DNA of 64,000 nt from Pseudomonas vanderleydeniana (lineage in GTDB: Bacteria; Pseudomonadota; Gammaproteobacteria; Pseudomonadales; Pseudomonadaceae). The notes below the pieces were generated by a model, which had not been told where the DNA came from, did not search any database, and worked only from the letters and a program-made list of their open reading frames with translations. The position numbers were made by a program, and so were the translations under genes. The DNA lies in the NCBI RefSeq assembly GCF_014268755.2, contig NZ_CP077093.1:5484501-5548500 (forward strand). Reading direction: 5' to 3'. Each line of letters opens with the position of its first letter. Position 1 is the stretch's first letter. Of the stretch, positions 35,408 to 44,721 are shown piece after piece.

Positions 35408-37357
35408 TCAGTCCTGCTCCACCGTCACCTGGTCACGGCCGTTCTGCTTGGCCAGGTACACACCCGAGTCCGCGCGCAGCAATAACGCATCCGCCCCCTC
35501 GCCGACTCGCCAACTGGCGATACCGAAGCTGGCCGTCACCTGCCCGACACGCCCGAAGGGGGCACAGCGCAACGCCAACCATAACTCCATCGCCAGGGTG
35601 CTGGCTTGCCCGGCGTCGGTGTTGGGGCACAGCACCATGAATTCCTCGCCCCCCAGGCGACAGAACACATCGGTACGGCGTAGCCGGTGGCCAACCCGCA
35701 GGCACACTTCCTTGAGCACCCGATCGCCCTCGGCATGGCCGTGCTGATCGTTGATCCGCTTGAAATGATCGATGTCGAGCATGATCACCGACAACCTGCC
35801 AGGGCCACGCTGGGCCAGCGCCATCTCGGCACTCAGGCGTTCCTGGAAATAGCGGCGGTTGTAGATACCCGTCAGGGAGTCGGTGACCGACAGGGCCCGC
35901 AGCTCGTCCTCGACCCGCTTGAGGTCGGAGATATCCGAAAGATAGCCATGCCAGAGCACCTCGCCCCCCGGCAGGCGTTCGGGCAGCGCCTCGCCACGCA
36001 ACCAGCGCACCCCGCGCGTCGGCAGGATCACGCGAAACTCCTCGCGCCAGGGGCTCAGCCGCAGGGCCGAGACCTGGATCGAGGCCCTCAGCTCCGCCAG
36101 GTCATCCGGATGCACTCGCTCGAACGCTGGCGCGGCATCCTCCTGCAGCAACCGGACATCGACTTCGAAGGTATCCCCGGTGCCGGCACTGGCGTAGACG
36201 AACTGCGAACTGCCATCGAGGTTGAGCTTGTACTGGTAGAGACTGCCAGGCACGTTGGCACTGAGTTTTTCCAGCAGGCGGTCGCGCACCTGCAATTGCG
36301 CGGTACGCTGCTCCACCAGGCGCAGTGCACGCTGGCGCTGGCTGACCAGGCTGTACAGCAGGGCGCTGAGCAACACGCTCAACAACCCGCCCAGCACCAC
36401 CAGGCTGCTCACCGAGGAGTGGTTGGCCTGCTTGAACGGCTCGCTGGAGTCGATGGTCACCTGGTAGTCACGATCGGCCAGCCGCAGCAGGCGAACAGCA
36501 GTCAGGGAATGTTCCATGGGTGGATTGGGTGACTGGTACAACACCTCATGCTCGCCCTCGGTCGACAGGTCGAGAATGCGCACCGACAGGTTGTCCTGGC
36601 TCTGTTCCGGCAAGCCGTCAGTCACCAGCTGGCGCAGGCTGATCACCGCCAGTACATAGCCGAGGGGCCCCGGTTGCGGCTGCCCGACGGCGGTGGGCAT
36701 CACCACGGGGGCGACCAGCAGCGCACCACGGTCATAGCCCGGTTCGACGCCCACCAGGTTCAACGGTTGCGAAATGGCCATGAGACCCGACTCACGGGCC
36801 CGCTCCAGGGTCGCCCGACGCAAGGGTTGCGCCAGCAGGTCATAACCCAGCGGCGAGCCCAGGGGGCTTTGCGTCTCGCTATAAAGCACCGGCACGTACT
36901 CGTCACGTACCTCCGCCAACTGCAGGTGCCCCTGGGCATCGAGTTCGCGGATGGAAAAATCGCCGATGCCCTCGGCGCGAACCCGCCGCTCGAAGAGCGC
37001 CCGTGCGCTGCCACCCACCCGTGGCGCCCACGCATAGGCCTGGGTACGCCGCAGCAACGGCCGGGCATAACCGGTGAATTCACGGCGGGAAACCGAATCG
37101 GAATTGACGAAGAAACGCCGCAGGCTGTCGAGCCGCTGTATCTGATCGTCGAAACGCTCCTCGATCCGACTGAAGCGTTCGCTGGCCAGCAAATCGAAAC
37201 GCTGCTGCAGCTGTCGCTGGTAGAGGTCGTGGCTACCCACGGCCAGCAACAGCGTCAGCAGCCCGCCCGCCAGCAGGACCAGCACGGCGACCAGCCACGC
37301 TGAGGCATCTTCGCTGATAAAGCCAAGAATCTTGGGGCGTACGGCATGCGACGACAT
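35408..37357 (-). CDS. Diguanylate cyclase with CHASE, PAS and GGDEF domains
   Basis: 649-residue membrane sensor predicted to make cyclic di-GMP. One membrane helix lies near the N-terminus (about 13-37), then a periplasmic CHASE domain (about 60-300) for small ligands, a second helix (about 315-340), a PAS-like region (about 370-480) and a GGDEF domain. The active-site motif is GGEEF (569-573), and the product-inhibition I-site RRTD (560-563) is intact, so it should be a real and feedback-controlled cyclase. No EAL domain. The ATG at 37357 is preferred to a TTG three codons upstream. It is convergent with dacB. Confidence 0.92.
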   Translation of the reverse strand: MSSHAVRPKILGFISEDASAWLVAVLVLLAGGLLTLLLAVGSHDLYQRQLQQRFDLLASERFSRIEERFDDQIQRLDSLRRFFVNSDSVSRREFTGYARPLLRRTQAYAWAPRVGGSARALFERRVRAEGIGDFSIRELDAQGHLQLAEVRDEYVPVLYSETQSPLGSPLGYDLLAQPLRRATLERARESGLMAISQPLNLVGVEPGYDRGALLVAPVVMPTAVGQPQPGPLGYVLAVISLRQLVTDGLPEQSQDNLSVRILDLSTEGEHEVLYQSPNPPMEHSLTAVRLLRLADRDYQVTIDSSEPFKQANHSSVSSLVVLGGLLSVLLSALLYSLVSQRQRALRLVEQRTAQLQVRDRLLEKLSANVPGSLYQYKLNLDGSSQFVYASAGTGDTFEVDVRLLQEDAAPAFERVHPDDLAELRASIQVSALRLSPWREEFRVILPTRGVRWLRGEALPERLPGGEVLWHGYLSDISDLKRVEDELRALSVTDSLTGIYNRRYFQERLSAEMALAQRGPGRLSVIMLDIDHFKRINDQHGHAEGDRVLKEVCLRVGHRLRRTDVFCRLGGEEFMVLCPNTDAGQASTLAMELWLALRCAPFGRVGQVTASFGIASWRVGEGADALLLRADSGVYLAKQNGRDQVTVEQD

Positions 37358-37490
37358 AGGCGACAACTCATCACGCCGGCGTGTTTACATCACTTTGGCT
37401 TCGACTGAGTTATAGCTATTCGCCAGTAGTTTAGCCAGTCCCGGAGGCTGCGGAGCCCACAAAAAACGGGGCTCCGCAAAGACGGGCGGA

Positions 37491-39707
37491 TCAGCGGGCG
37501 GTGATTTTCCAGGCGCGATGGATCTTGCTGTTGCGGGCAAAGTCCGGGGCCACGGTCTGGCTGCTGATTTCCTCGACGGCATAACGCGTGGTGATGTGCT
37601 CTTCCAGCTGGAACTTGCGGAAGTTGTTCGAGAAGTACAGCACGCCGCCCGGGGCCAGGCGGGCCATGGCCAGGTCGAGCAACTGCACGTGGTCACGCTG
37701 GACGTCGAACACGCCCTCCATGCGCTTGGAGTTGGAGAAGGTCGGCGGATCGATGAAGATCAGGTCGAACTCGTCGCGGTTGCCTTCGAGCCAGGCCATT
37801 ACATCGCCTTGCTCCAGGCGGTTCTTGTCGGAGAAACCATTCAGCGACAGGTTGCGTCGCGCCCAGTCCAGGTAGGTTTTCGACAGGTCGACACTGGTCG
37901 TGGTGCGCGCACCGCCCTTGGCTGCGTGCACACTGGCGGTTGCGGTGTAGCAGAACAAATTGAGGAAGCGCTTGCCGGCCGCCTCTTTCTGGATCCGCAG
38001 GCGCATCGGCCGGTGGTCGAGGAACAGCCCGGTGTCGAGATAGTCGGTCAGGTTGACCAGCAGCTTCACCCCGCCTTCGTTGACCTCGAGGAACTTGCCC
38101 TGGGCGCCCTGGCGCTCGTACTGACGGGTCCCGCTCTGGCGCTCACGACGCTTGATGATCACCCGGCTCTTGTCGACGTTGAGCGCCTGGGGAATCGCCG
38201 CCAGGGCATCGAACAGGCGAGCCTGGGCCTTTTCCGGGTCGACCGACTTGGGCGCGGCATACTCCTGCACGTGAACCCAGTCGTGGTACAGGTCGATCGC
38301 CAGGGAGTACTCCGGCATGTCGGCATCATAGACCCGGTAGCAGTCCACGCCTTCACGCTTGGCCCACTTGCCCAGTTGCTTGAGGTTCTTCTGCAGGCGA
38401 TTGGCGAACATCTGCCCGCCTTCGCTCAGGCGTGCCGGCTCGGTGGCCGGCGCCGCGATGCCGGCTTCGTCACCGGCTTCGGCCAGTTCACGCTCGACCT
38501 GGCGTTGCTCGGCAGTACGGCGCTCGCCGGTGACGAACTGATCCGGACGCACCTTGATCAACAGCAGCTTGCACGGCAAGGCACCGTTCCAGAACGCGTA
38601 CTGCTTGTGGCTGCGGATGCCCATGCGTTTGCCCAGGTCCGGCGCCCCGGTGAACACCGCCGCCTCCCAGTTCAGGCAGGCCTGGCGCAGGCGTTCGCCG
38701 AGGTTCTGGTAGAGATAGAGCAGGCTCGCCTCGTCGCCCAGGCGCTCGCCGTACGGCGGGTTGCAGATCACCAGGCCTTTCTGGTTCTGGTCCGGGCGCG
38801 GCTCGAAGGTGCCGACTTCGCCCTGGTAGATCTTGATCCAGTTGCTCAAGCCGGCCCGCTCGACGTTATTGCGCCCCGGCTGAATCAGCCGCGGGTCGGC
38901 TTCATAACCACGAATCCACAGCGGCGGCTTGGCCAGGCCGGCTTCGGCACGGGCTTCGGCCTCGGCCTGGACCTTTTTCCACACGGCCGGGACATGCCCC
39001 AGCCAGGCATCGAAGCCCCAATGGACCCGATTGAGGTTCGGCGCGATATCGGCGGCGATCATCGCCGCTTCCACCAGGAAGGTACCCACGCCACACATCG
39101 GGTCGGCCAGCGCGCCACCTTCGGCGGCGATGCGCGGCCAACCGGCGCGAATCAGCACCGCCGCCGCGAGGTTTTCCTTGAGCGGAGCCGCGCCCTGCTG
39201 CAGGCGATAGCCGCGCTGGTGCAGGCTGTGCCCGGACAGGTCGAGAGACAGGATCGCCTCGCCCCGGTCCAGGCGCAGGTGGATGCGCAGGTCCGGGCTG
39301 ACCTTGTCGATGCTCGGCCGCGCGCCGGCTGGCGTGCGCAGCTTGTCGACGATCGCATCCTTGACCTTGAGCGCACCAAAGTGGCTGTTGTCGATACCCG
39401 AGCCGTGGCCACTGAACTCCACCGCCAGGCTGCCATCGGCGAGCATGTGGTCCTGCCAGTCGACATCCAGCACGCCCTGGTACAGGTCGTCGGCATTTTT
39501 CATCGGGAAACGCTTGAGTACCAGCAGTACGCGGTTGGCCAGGCGTGACCAGAGGCACAGCCGGTAGGCCGTCTCCATGGTGGCCTGGCCGCGAATGGCC
39601 GAGGTGTGCTCGCGCGCCTCCTCAAGGCCAAGCCCGACGGCTTCCTCAAGGAGCAGGCCTTCGAGACCTTTGGGGCAAGTGAGGAAGAGTTCGTAACGAT
39701 CCGACAT
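37491..39707 (-). CDS. rlmKL: Bifunctional 23S rRNA methyltransferase RlmKL
   Basis: 738-residue fusion of two SAM-dependent methylases. The N-terminal part has a THUMP domain and RlmL activity (m2G2445), with NPPYGERLGDE as catalytic NPPY motif. The C-terminal part has RlmK activity (m7G2069), with the Rossmann region FLNLFCYTATASVHAA and FIDPPTFSNSKRM. The length equals the family's (about 700-750). The start at MSDRYELFLTCPKG fits E. coli RlmL; upstream codons have no family similarity. Confidence 0.95.
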   Translation of the reverse strand: MSDRYELFLTCPKGLEGLLLEEAVGLGLEEAREHTSAIRGQATMETAYRLCLWSRLANRVLLVLKRFPMKNADDLYQGVLDVDWQDHMLADGSLAVEFSGHGSGIDNSHFGALKVKDAIVDKLRTPAGARPSIDKVSPDLRIHLRLDRGEAILSLDLSGHSLHQRGYRLQQGAAPLKENLAAAVLIRAGWPRIAAEGGALADPMCGVGTFLVEAAMIAADIAPNLNRVHWGFDAWLGHVPAVWKKVQAEAEARAEAGLAKPPLWIRGYEADPRLIQPGRNNVERAGLSNWIKIYQGEVGTFEPRPDQNQKGLVICNPPYGERLGDEASLLYLYQNLGERLRQACLNWEAAVFTGAPDLGKRMGIRSHKQYAFWNGALPCKLLLIKVRPDQFVTGERRTAEQRQVERELAEAGDEAGIAAPATEPARLSEGGQMFANRLQKNLKQLGKWAKREGVDCYRVYDADMPEYSLAIDLYHDWVHVQEYAAPKSVDPEKAQARLFDALAAIPQALNVDKSRVIIKRRERQSGTRQYERQGAQGKFLEVNEGGVKLLVNLTDYLDTGLFLDHRPMRLRIQKEAAGKRFLNLFCYTATASVHAAKGGARTTTSVDLSKTYLDWARRNLSLNGFSDKNRLEQGDVMAWLEGNRDEFDLIFIDPPTFSNSKRMEGVFDVQRDHVQLLDLAMARLAPGGVLYFSNNFRKFQLEEHITTRYAVEEISSQTVAPDFARNSKIHRAWKITAR

Positions 39708-40133
39708 GGGAATTCCAGGGCCTTGAGCAGTCAATGAACGGACGACGCATCGCCGTTCGGTTTCGATCGAGCACTTTTCTCGAAGAGTGCTCGTGTGGCG
39801 CACCATTACGCCATTCCACCCCGGCTGATTTCATTGTCCCACTACCTGAAAAACAGGAGGACAAATGAAATTGGACGCCGGAGCAGTTCAATCTTTCCGT
39901 AACAAAAAGTCACATCGTGACCCTTCGTCGAATAATACCTGAGCACAACGGGTCGGTATTCGCAGTGGCGAATTAAACTCATTGTTCATGCAAGGGCTGA
40001 TCATAGCTGGATTTTCTGCCACAGGCCGAGCAAATGGCCAGCTGATCTTATGGCCCTAACACTCATATCGTTACGTCCTTATGACAAAACGATCATTCAC
40101 ACGCCTCCGCGCATTGGTTAGAAATCAACTCAG
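39708..40133. other. Gene-free divergent upstream region of rlmKL and rmf
   Basis: No convincing reading frame. The sequence turns AT-richer from about 39870 to 40030, as expected for promoters of the two divergent genes. I could not settle on clear -35/-10 pairs. rmf expression is normally growth-phase and ppGpp dependent. Confidence 0.5.
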
Positions 40134-40326
40134 GTTGACGTCGCAATGGCGTCAACAACCCGCTCCCTGCCGAAACTCGCCGACCAACGCGTGCGGGTTG
40201 TTTCGTGCGGAGCGGAGCCCGCCACGCCGGCAGCGGGCACCAAGCAGATGCAGAGCAATGCAATCTGCGCGGCCTCGACAGAGGTCGACGGGACATATAA
40301 CAGTCAACCAGTGAGGGCAACACCCT
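40134..40326 (+). ncRNA. Structured leader of rmf (rmf RNA motif region)
   Basis: The leader holds inverted repeats: gttgacg...cgtcaac (40134-40156), then aacccgc...gcgggtt (starting 40157), followed by GC-rich pairable sequence up to the start codon region. A conserved structure named the rmf RNA motif is known in front of rmf genes in Pseudomonas, and this location matches. I have not folded or aligned it and the limits are approximate. Confidence 0.55.
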
Positions 40327-40542
40327 ATGAGAAGACTCAAGCGTGATCCGTTGGAAAGAGCGTTTTTACGCGGATATCAATACGGCGTTAACGGCAAATC
40401 CCGCGAGCTTTGCCCCTTTACTCTACCGTCGGTACGCCAAGCCTGGATCAACGGCTGGCGCGAGGGACGTGGCGACAACTGGGACGGTATGACCGGCACC
40501 GCGGGCATCCACAGACTCAACGAACTTCACGCTGTCGGCTGA
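40327..40542 (+). CDS. rmf: Ribosome modulation factor
   Basis: 71-residue basic protein that pairs 70S ribosomes into inactive 100S dimers in stationary phase. RRLKRDPLERAFLRGYQYG and LPSVRQAWINGWREGR are the conserved segments. It lies between rlmKL (divergent) and pyrD (convergent), as in other pseudomonads. Confidence 0.96.
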   Translation: MRRLKRDPLERAFLRGYQYGVNGKSRELCPFTLPSVRQAWINGWREGRGDNWDGMTGTAGIHRLNELHAVG

Positions 40543-40621
40543 TCAGGGCACATTCCGACACCACAATTCGAGCATGATGATCAAACCAAGCGCGCCCCAT
40601 CCGGGCGGCGGGCTTCGGCCC

Positions 40622-40646
40622 AGGGGCTCCAGGTGGAGCCCTTTTT
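40622..40646 (+). terminator. Terminator of rmf
   Basis: ggggctcc, loop agg, tggagccc, followed by five T. About 80 bases after the rmf stop and just before the convergent pyrD end. Confidence 0.8.
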
Positions 40647-40670
40647 AATGCCTGCGATTCGCCGTCCGTT

Positions 40671-41693
40671 TCAGCGACGGTAGGCCGCAATGGCATCCAC
40701 CGACTCGCGAATCAATGCCGGGCCCTTGTAGATGAAGCCCGAGTACAACTGCACCAGGCTCGCGCCGGCGGCGATCTTCTCGGCCGCGTGCTCACCCTCG
40801 GTGATCCCGCCAGCGGCGATGATCGGTAGGCGCCCCGCCAGTTCCGCCGCAAGCACCTTGACCGTGTGCGTGCTCTTCTCGCGTACCGGCGCACCGGACA
40901 GGCCACCGGCCTCGTCGCCATGGGCCAGGCCCTCGACGCCGACCCGGCTCAGGGTGGTGTTGGTGGCGATCACCGCATCCATGCCCGACTCCAGCAGCGC
41001 CTGGGCCACCAGTACGGTTTCCTCGTCGGTCATGTCCGGGGCGATCTTGATCGCCAGCGGCACGTGCTTGCCATGTTGCGCGGCCAACTCCTGTTGGCGC
41101 TTGTGCAGGGCCTCGAGCAATTGCTTGAGCGAGTCACCGAATTGCAGGCTGCGCAGGCCCGGGGTGTTCGGCGAGCTGACGTTGACCGTGACGTAGCTGG
41201 CGTGGGTGTAGACCTTGTCCAGGCAGATCAGGTAGTCGTCGACTGCGCGTTCTACCGGCGTGTCGAAGTTCTTGCCGATATTGATGCCGAGGATGCCGCT
41301 GTAGCGCGAGGCACGAACCCGGGCCAACAGGTTGTCCACGCCCAGGTTGTTGAAGCCCATGCGATTGATGATCGCCTCGGCCTCGGGCAGGCGAAAGATC
41401 CTGGGCTTCGGGTTGCCCGGCTGTGGCCGCGGGGTCACCGTGCCGATCTCGACGAAGCCGAAACCCAGCTGGGAGAAACCGTCGATGGCCGCCCCGTTCT
41501 TGTCCAGGCCCGCGGCCAGGCCCACCGGGTTGGGGAAGGTCAGTCCCATGACCGTCACCGGATTTGCAGCCGGTGCCTTGCACAGCAGGCCGTTGAGTCC
41601 CAGGCGTCCGCCCGCACCGATCAGGTCCAGGGACAAATCATGGGAAGTTTCCGGAGAAAGTTTGAACAACAGCTGGCGGGCCAGGTTATACAT
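40671..41693 (-). CDS. pyrD: Dihydroorotate dehydrogenase (quinone), class 2
   Basis: Membrane-bound flavoenzyme that oxidises dihydroorotate in pyrimidine synthesis. It has 340 residues with the class 2 N-terminal amphipathic helices [19 protein letters not shown] that contact quinone. The [15 protein letters not shown] motif and the catalytic Ser in [11 protein letters not shown] are visible. The start at MYNLARQ matches class 2 enzymes. It is the last core gene before the type III secretion locus. Confidence 0.96.
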   Translation of the reverse strand: MYNLARQLLFKLSPETSHDLSLDLIGAGGRLGLNGLLCKAPAANPVTVMGLTFPNPVGLAAGLDKNGAAIDGFSQLGFGFVEIGTVTPRPQPGNPKPRIFRLPEAEAIINRMGFNNLGVDNLLARVRASRYSGILGINIGKNFDTPVERAVDDYLICLDKVYTHASYVTVNVSSPNTPGLRSLQFGDSLKQLLEALHKRQQELAAQHGKHVPLAIKIAPDMTDEETVLVAQALLESGMDAVIATNTTLSRVGVEGLAHGDEAGGLSGAPVREKSTHTVKVLAAELAGRLPIIAAGGITEGEHAAEKIAAGASLVQLYSGFIYKGPALIRESVDAIAAYRR

Positions 41694-41732
41694 GGGCGGA
41701 CATGACTCGGATGGCGGCGAATTGAACCGGTG

Positions 41733-41758
41733 ATTATAGCCGGGCCGCCCCCTGACAA
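41733..41758 (-). promoter_or_regulatory. Weak candidate promoter of pyrD
   Basis: On the minus strand a perfect TATAAT (41738-41733) is preceded by TTGTCA (41758-41753), but the spacing is only 14 bases, so the -35 assignment is doubtful. It fills the 71-base gap between the end of the secretion locus and pyrD, which means pyrD can be transcribed independently of the secretion genes. Confidence 0.4.
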
Positions 41759-41764
41759 GCGAGG

Positions 41765-42175
41765 TCACCAGTCCGCGTTTTCCCAACTATCGTCAGCCAG
41801 TGGCTGGAACACCTCGTGCAAGTAGCGGTTGATGAACAGGCCGGCGCCAAACAGGCGGTTCATCGCTTCGCGCATCTCGCGCTCCTGCGCCGAGCCTGCC
41901 AGGCCCTCTTCCTTGAATCGCGCCAGGATCTGCCCGACCACCTTCAGTTGCTCATTGAGGGAGCGATAGTCCGGCTGGCCTTCCCCGTTGCTGCGGTAAG
42001 CACTGATGAACCGCAGGATCGCCGGGCTCCCCGCCCCCGCCAGCTCCAGCAGCCGCTGGTAGAACGTCTCAAAGTCCGGCCCAGGAGACGGGGCGGCGCT
42101 CAGCCGCTGCTCCAGGGGCGTGACCGAATCGCTTGCGGCGACCGGCACCCAAGAGCCACCGTCAATCCGCATCAT
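41765..42175 (-). CDS. Unrecognised protein in the orgC position of the type III secretion locus
   Basis: 136-residue protein, last gene of the secretion locus, overlapping sctL by 14 bases. No membrane segment. The N-terminus [14 protein letters not shown] is followed by a helical, Glu/Arg/Leu-rich region ([20 protein letters not shown]) and an acidic Trp-ended tail. Salmonella has orgC, a secreted needle-assembly or effector-like protein, after orgAB. The position agrees but I cannot confirm similarity by eye. It could be a secreted substrate, a chaperone or an accessory assembly protein. Confidence 0.6.
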   Translation of the reverse strand: MMRIDGGSWVPVAASDSVTPLEQRLSAAPSPGPDFETFYQRLLELAGAGSPAILRFISAYRSNGEGQPDYRSLNEQLKVVGQILARFKEEGLAGSAQEREMREAMNRLFGAGLFINRYLHEVFQPLADDSWENADW

Positions 42176-42875
42176 GGCTTTGCAACGGCGCTGGCGAGCC
42201 AGCTCCGGTGAACGCCGAAACCAGCCGCGCCAGGGCCTGGCGGGCCTGCTCATCCAGTTCGCGGACACCGTCCGGCAGCCCCACCAGTTGACTCAATACC
42301 TGCGGTGCCAGTGGCTCGCGGGCCGATTCGGGCTCGAATTCGAACAGTTGCTCGCCCAGACGGACGACATGCCGCTCCTGTTCGCAGAACTCGAACTGGA
42401 CCGACTCCAGCCCCAGGCCTTCCAGTTGCTCACGCAACCTCGCCACCCGCCCCCGATAACGCCGGGGCAGCAGGATCTGCAAGGCCGAACGCCCGCTCTC
42501 GGCCTGTTCTGCCAACCAATGCTCAAGCATCTCGTCGAACCAGCGAGGATCATCCAGCAGGTGCTTGAGCAATTGCCGGACCGATTCGGCCATTTGTCGA
42601 TGCAACTGCCCGGCCAGGCGCTGCGTCTCGCACAGGCCGCGGGCCAGATCGACCGCGGCCTGCAAGACGCCCTCGCCATAACCTTCGGCAAAGGCTGCGG
42701 CCCGGATGGCCTCAACGTGGCCCTGCGCCTCGTCGAGCAGGTCACGGGCCCGCCGCCGGGCCTCGAGCTCCAGTGCCCGGCAGCGACGCGCCGTCGCCAG
42801 CTCCTGGCGGGTGACATGCACGCAGTCGGGGCCATCAGCGGGCAACTCGTCCAGGCTACGAAGAGTGTCGAGCAT
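42162..42875 (-). CDS. sctL: T3SS stator protein SctL (OrgB family)
   Basis: 237-residue peripheral protein that links the ATPase SctN to the sorting platform, related to FliH and the F/V ATPase stator. A long Ala/Arg/Glu-rich helix (about 25-75, ARRCRALELEARRRARDLL) is followed by a globular C-terminal part. The start at [12 protein letters not shown] is chosen because upstream codons belong to the overlapped sctK (20-base overlap). Position after orgA fits OrgB. Confidence 0.85.
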   Translation of the reverse strand: MLDTLRSLDELPADGPDCVHVTRQELATARRCRALELEARRRARDLLDEAQGHVEAIRAAAFAEGYGEGVLQAAVDLARGLCETQRLAGQLHRQMAESVRQLLKHLLDDPRWFDEMLEHWLAEQAESGRSALQILLPRRYRGRVARLREQLEGLGLESVQFEFCEQERHVVRLGEQLFEFEPESAREPLAPQVLSQLVGLPDGVRELDEQARQALARLVSAFTGAGSPAPLQSHDAD

Positions 42876-43404
42876 GCTGTACCGCCAGGAAGAACAACGC
42901 CGGATCGGACTGCGAGACCGGCAGGCAGGCCTGCCAGGCGACCACCGTCGCCGGGAACTGCAACACCAGTCGCTCGCGCAGTGCTGCCGGCAGCGCCAAT
43001 CCCAGCAGGTAAGCCAACCCCATGCCATCCACCTGCTGCAACACGGGATATTCGGCGCTGAGCGCCAGGGGTGAACGGGGGCCGATCGCACAGCGGGCGA
43101 ACTCACGCACCTGCACGGACAACGCCCCCATGCGCGCACCGCGTGCCAGGGCCGGCCACAAGCGTTGCGCCCCCATCAGCCGGGCGACCTGCGGCAACTG
43201 TCGCCAGTGGCGGATCCAGACGGCAACGAACGTATCGGGGCGTGACAAGGACATCGGCAGTTGCAGGCCTTCCAGCAGAATATGGTTGAGTACCTGTCGT
43301 GTCGGCTCGTCGGCGAACGCCCCGGACAGTTGAAGTCGGCCCGGTTCGAGATAGTCCAGCGGCTGCCAGAGAATCTGCCGCAGGCAATCGTCCAGTTCGC
43401 TCAT
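42856..43404 (-). CDS. sctK: T3SS sorting platform protein SctK (OrgA/MxiK family)
   Basis: 182-residue soluble protein, start [18 protein letters not shown]. It overlaps sctJ by four bases (ATGA). The Leu/Arg/Trp-rich helical composition and place between PrgK and OrgB are as in SPI-1 and Mxi loci, where OrgA/MxiK forms the pods that connect the ring to the ATPase. SctK sequences are weakly conserved, so identity depends strongly on position. Confidence 0.8.
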   Translation of the reverse strand: MSELDDCLRQILWQPLDYLEPGRLQLSGAFADEPTRQVLNHILLEGLQLPMSLSRPDTFVAVWIRHWRQLPQVARLMGAQRLWPALARGARMGALSVQVREFARCAIGPRSPLALSAEYPVLQQVDGMGLAYLLGLALPAALRERLVLQFPATVVAWQACLPVSQSDPALFFLAVQHARHSS

Positions 43405-44102
43405 GAACGCCCGGGCCTCATGCGTAGCTGGTAGAACCCACCGGCCCCCAGCAGGGTGAGCATGACCACCGCGGCCAGCCACCAGGCGCTGCCCTGCGGT
43501 TCGGCAGCCACCGGTGCCACATGCTGGATCGGCCCCCGACGACTGAGCACCACCGAAATGTGTTCGTACTCCAGCCCCGCGAAGCTGTTCTTCAGCAGGC
43601 GCTTGATATCGCCAACCAGCAATCCCGGCTCGACATCGCGCTCATGCACCGCCAGCGCCGACAGGTGCACGGGCGCGGCCTTGCGTCCACCCTCCCCGGC
43701 CTCAAGGTCGTAACTGACATGTACCCGCGCCGAGACCACCCCTTCGAGCAGGTTGAGTGACTGCTCCAAGCGTTGCTCCAGAGCCGAATACAGGCGTGCC
43801 TTTTCCGCCCGGGGCGAGGCGACCAGCGAGTCGGCGGGAAACAGCTCGGCCACTTCCAGGCGTGGCCTGGAGGGCAACGAGTAGAGGCTGAGCAGGTCCA
43901 CCGCTGCCGGAAAATCCACCCGCGCCACCCTGACGCTGTAGCCCGCCTTGCCGTTGTCGCGCTTGTCCACCCCGATGTTGTTGCGCTGCAACACCGCCAC
44001 GACCTCATTGGCCTGTTGCTGGTCAAGGCCGTCGAGCAGGTCGGGCTGGCGGCAGCCCGCCAGGATCAGGCACAGCAACACCAGCCAGGTACCTGGCTTC
44101 AT
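43401..44102 (-). CDS. sctJ: T3SS inner ring lipoprotein SctJ (PrgK/MxiJ family)
   Basis: 233-residue lipoprotein of the inner membrane ring. The lipobox is LILAGC with lipidated Cys17. The YscJ/FliF region includes [19 protein letters not shown] and [16 protein letters not shown], and a C-terminal membrane helix (about 203-225, [18 protein letters not shown]) ends in a short basic tail. It overlaps sctI and sctK by four bases each. Confidence 0.95.
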   Translation of the reverse strand: MKPGTWLVLLCLILAGCRQPDLLDGLDQQQANEVVAVLQRNNIGVDKRDNGKAGYSVRVARVDFPAAVDLLSLYSLPSRPRLEVAELFPADSLVASPRAEKARLYSALEQRLEQSLNLLEGVVSARVHVSYDLEAGEGGRKAAPVHLSALAVHERDVEPGLLVGDIKRLLKNSFAGLEYEHISVVLSRRGPIQHVAPVAAEPQGSAWWLAAVVMLTLLGAGGFYQLRMRPGRS

Positions 44103-44407
44103 GACGAACGCAGGAGGGTTTCTGCCGTGCCCACGGCCTTGCGCACCAGGACATTGAGCAAGTTGATATCGACGGTGTGCTGCGCCAGTTGCTCCTGCAG
44201 CTGCGCCAGCCGCTCCGGGTGGGTGACATCGGGGCTGGCCAGTATCTGCTGGATCCCGCCCACCCTACCGGCCGAGCCTACCGCAGCACCGGCAAAGGCC
44301 TCGACCAGGCGAGCCTCCAGGGAAACCGCCGGGCTTTCCGCGGCAATGCGCAGCTCGGCCATCGCCACCTCGTCGCGCAGGCCAACGGTCGGAATTGAAT
44401 AGGACAT
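44099..44407 (-). CDS. sctI: T3SS inner rod protein SctI (PrgJ/MxiI family)
   Basis: 102-residue secreted early substrate that connects the export gate to the needle. The N-terminal region [13 protein letters not shown] is flexible and the C-terminal ~40 residues ([20 protein letters not shown]) form the helix hairpin conserved in rod proteins. It lies 53 bases after the needle gene with gaggga before its ATG. Confidence 0.88.
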   Translation of the reverse strand: MSYSIPTVGLRDEVAMAELRIAAESPAVSLEARLVEAFAGAAVGSAGRVGGIQQILASPDVTHPERLAQLQEQLAQHTVDINLLNVLVRKAVGTAETLLRSS

Positions 44408-44460
44408 CGTATCCCTCGCAAAGGCCGGCGCTCGACGCCAGCCGGATCGGTGACGGAAGA

Positions 44461-44718
44461 TCAGCGTGCCGCCTGGATGGTCGACATGTCGATGTCCTTG
44501 AAGCCCTTGATCGTGTTGGTCTGGACATTGCGGAACACGGTGTAGGAAGAAAAGGCCGACTGGTAGGCCGCCAGCAGGCCAGGGTCCGACGGGTCATCCT
44601 TGAGCGCCTTCAGCGCATTGTCCAATATGTCCTTGAGCGCCTTGGCGCCGGTCTCGAAAGCCTCTGCCTGCTTGCCCAGGAAGTCATCGTGGAACTCGAT
44701 CGGTCTTGGGATACTCAT
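44461..44718 (-). CDS. sctF: T3SS needle subunit SctF (PrgI/MxiH family)
   Basis: 85-residue needle protein. Two helices are separated by a Pro-containing turn KDDPSDPGLLAAYQ, the needle-protein signature, and the C-terminus TVFRNVQTNTIKGFKDID is the highly conserved export/polymer face. aggtgatgg stands just before the ATG, and only three bases separate it from sctD. Confidence 0.95.
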   Translation of the reverse strand: MSIPRPIEFHDDFLGKQAEAFETGAKALKDILDNALKALKDDPSDPGLLAAYQSAFSSYTVFRNVQTNTIKGFKDIDMSTIQAAR

Positions 44719-44721
44719 CCA

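Noticed and set aside
37450..37477. Inverted repeat gcggagccc/gggctccgc after rlmKL as terminator
   Set aside because: The A/T run is in the loop and not after the stem, so a Rho-independent terminator is not supported.
37518..39548. 676-codon open frame antisense to rlmKL
   Set aside because: No recognizable domain; a shadow of the RlmKL reading frame.
40081..40346. Three short open frames upstream of rmf
   Set aside because: They lie in the structured leader, overlap each other on both strands, and lack family signals.
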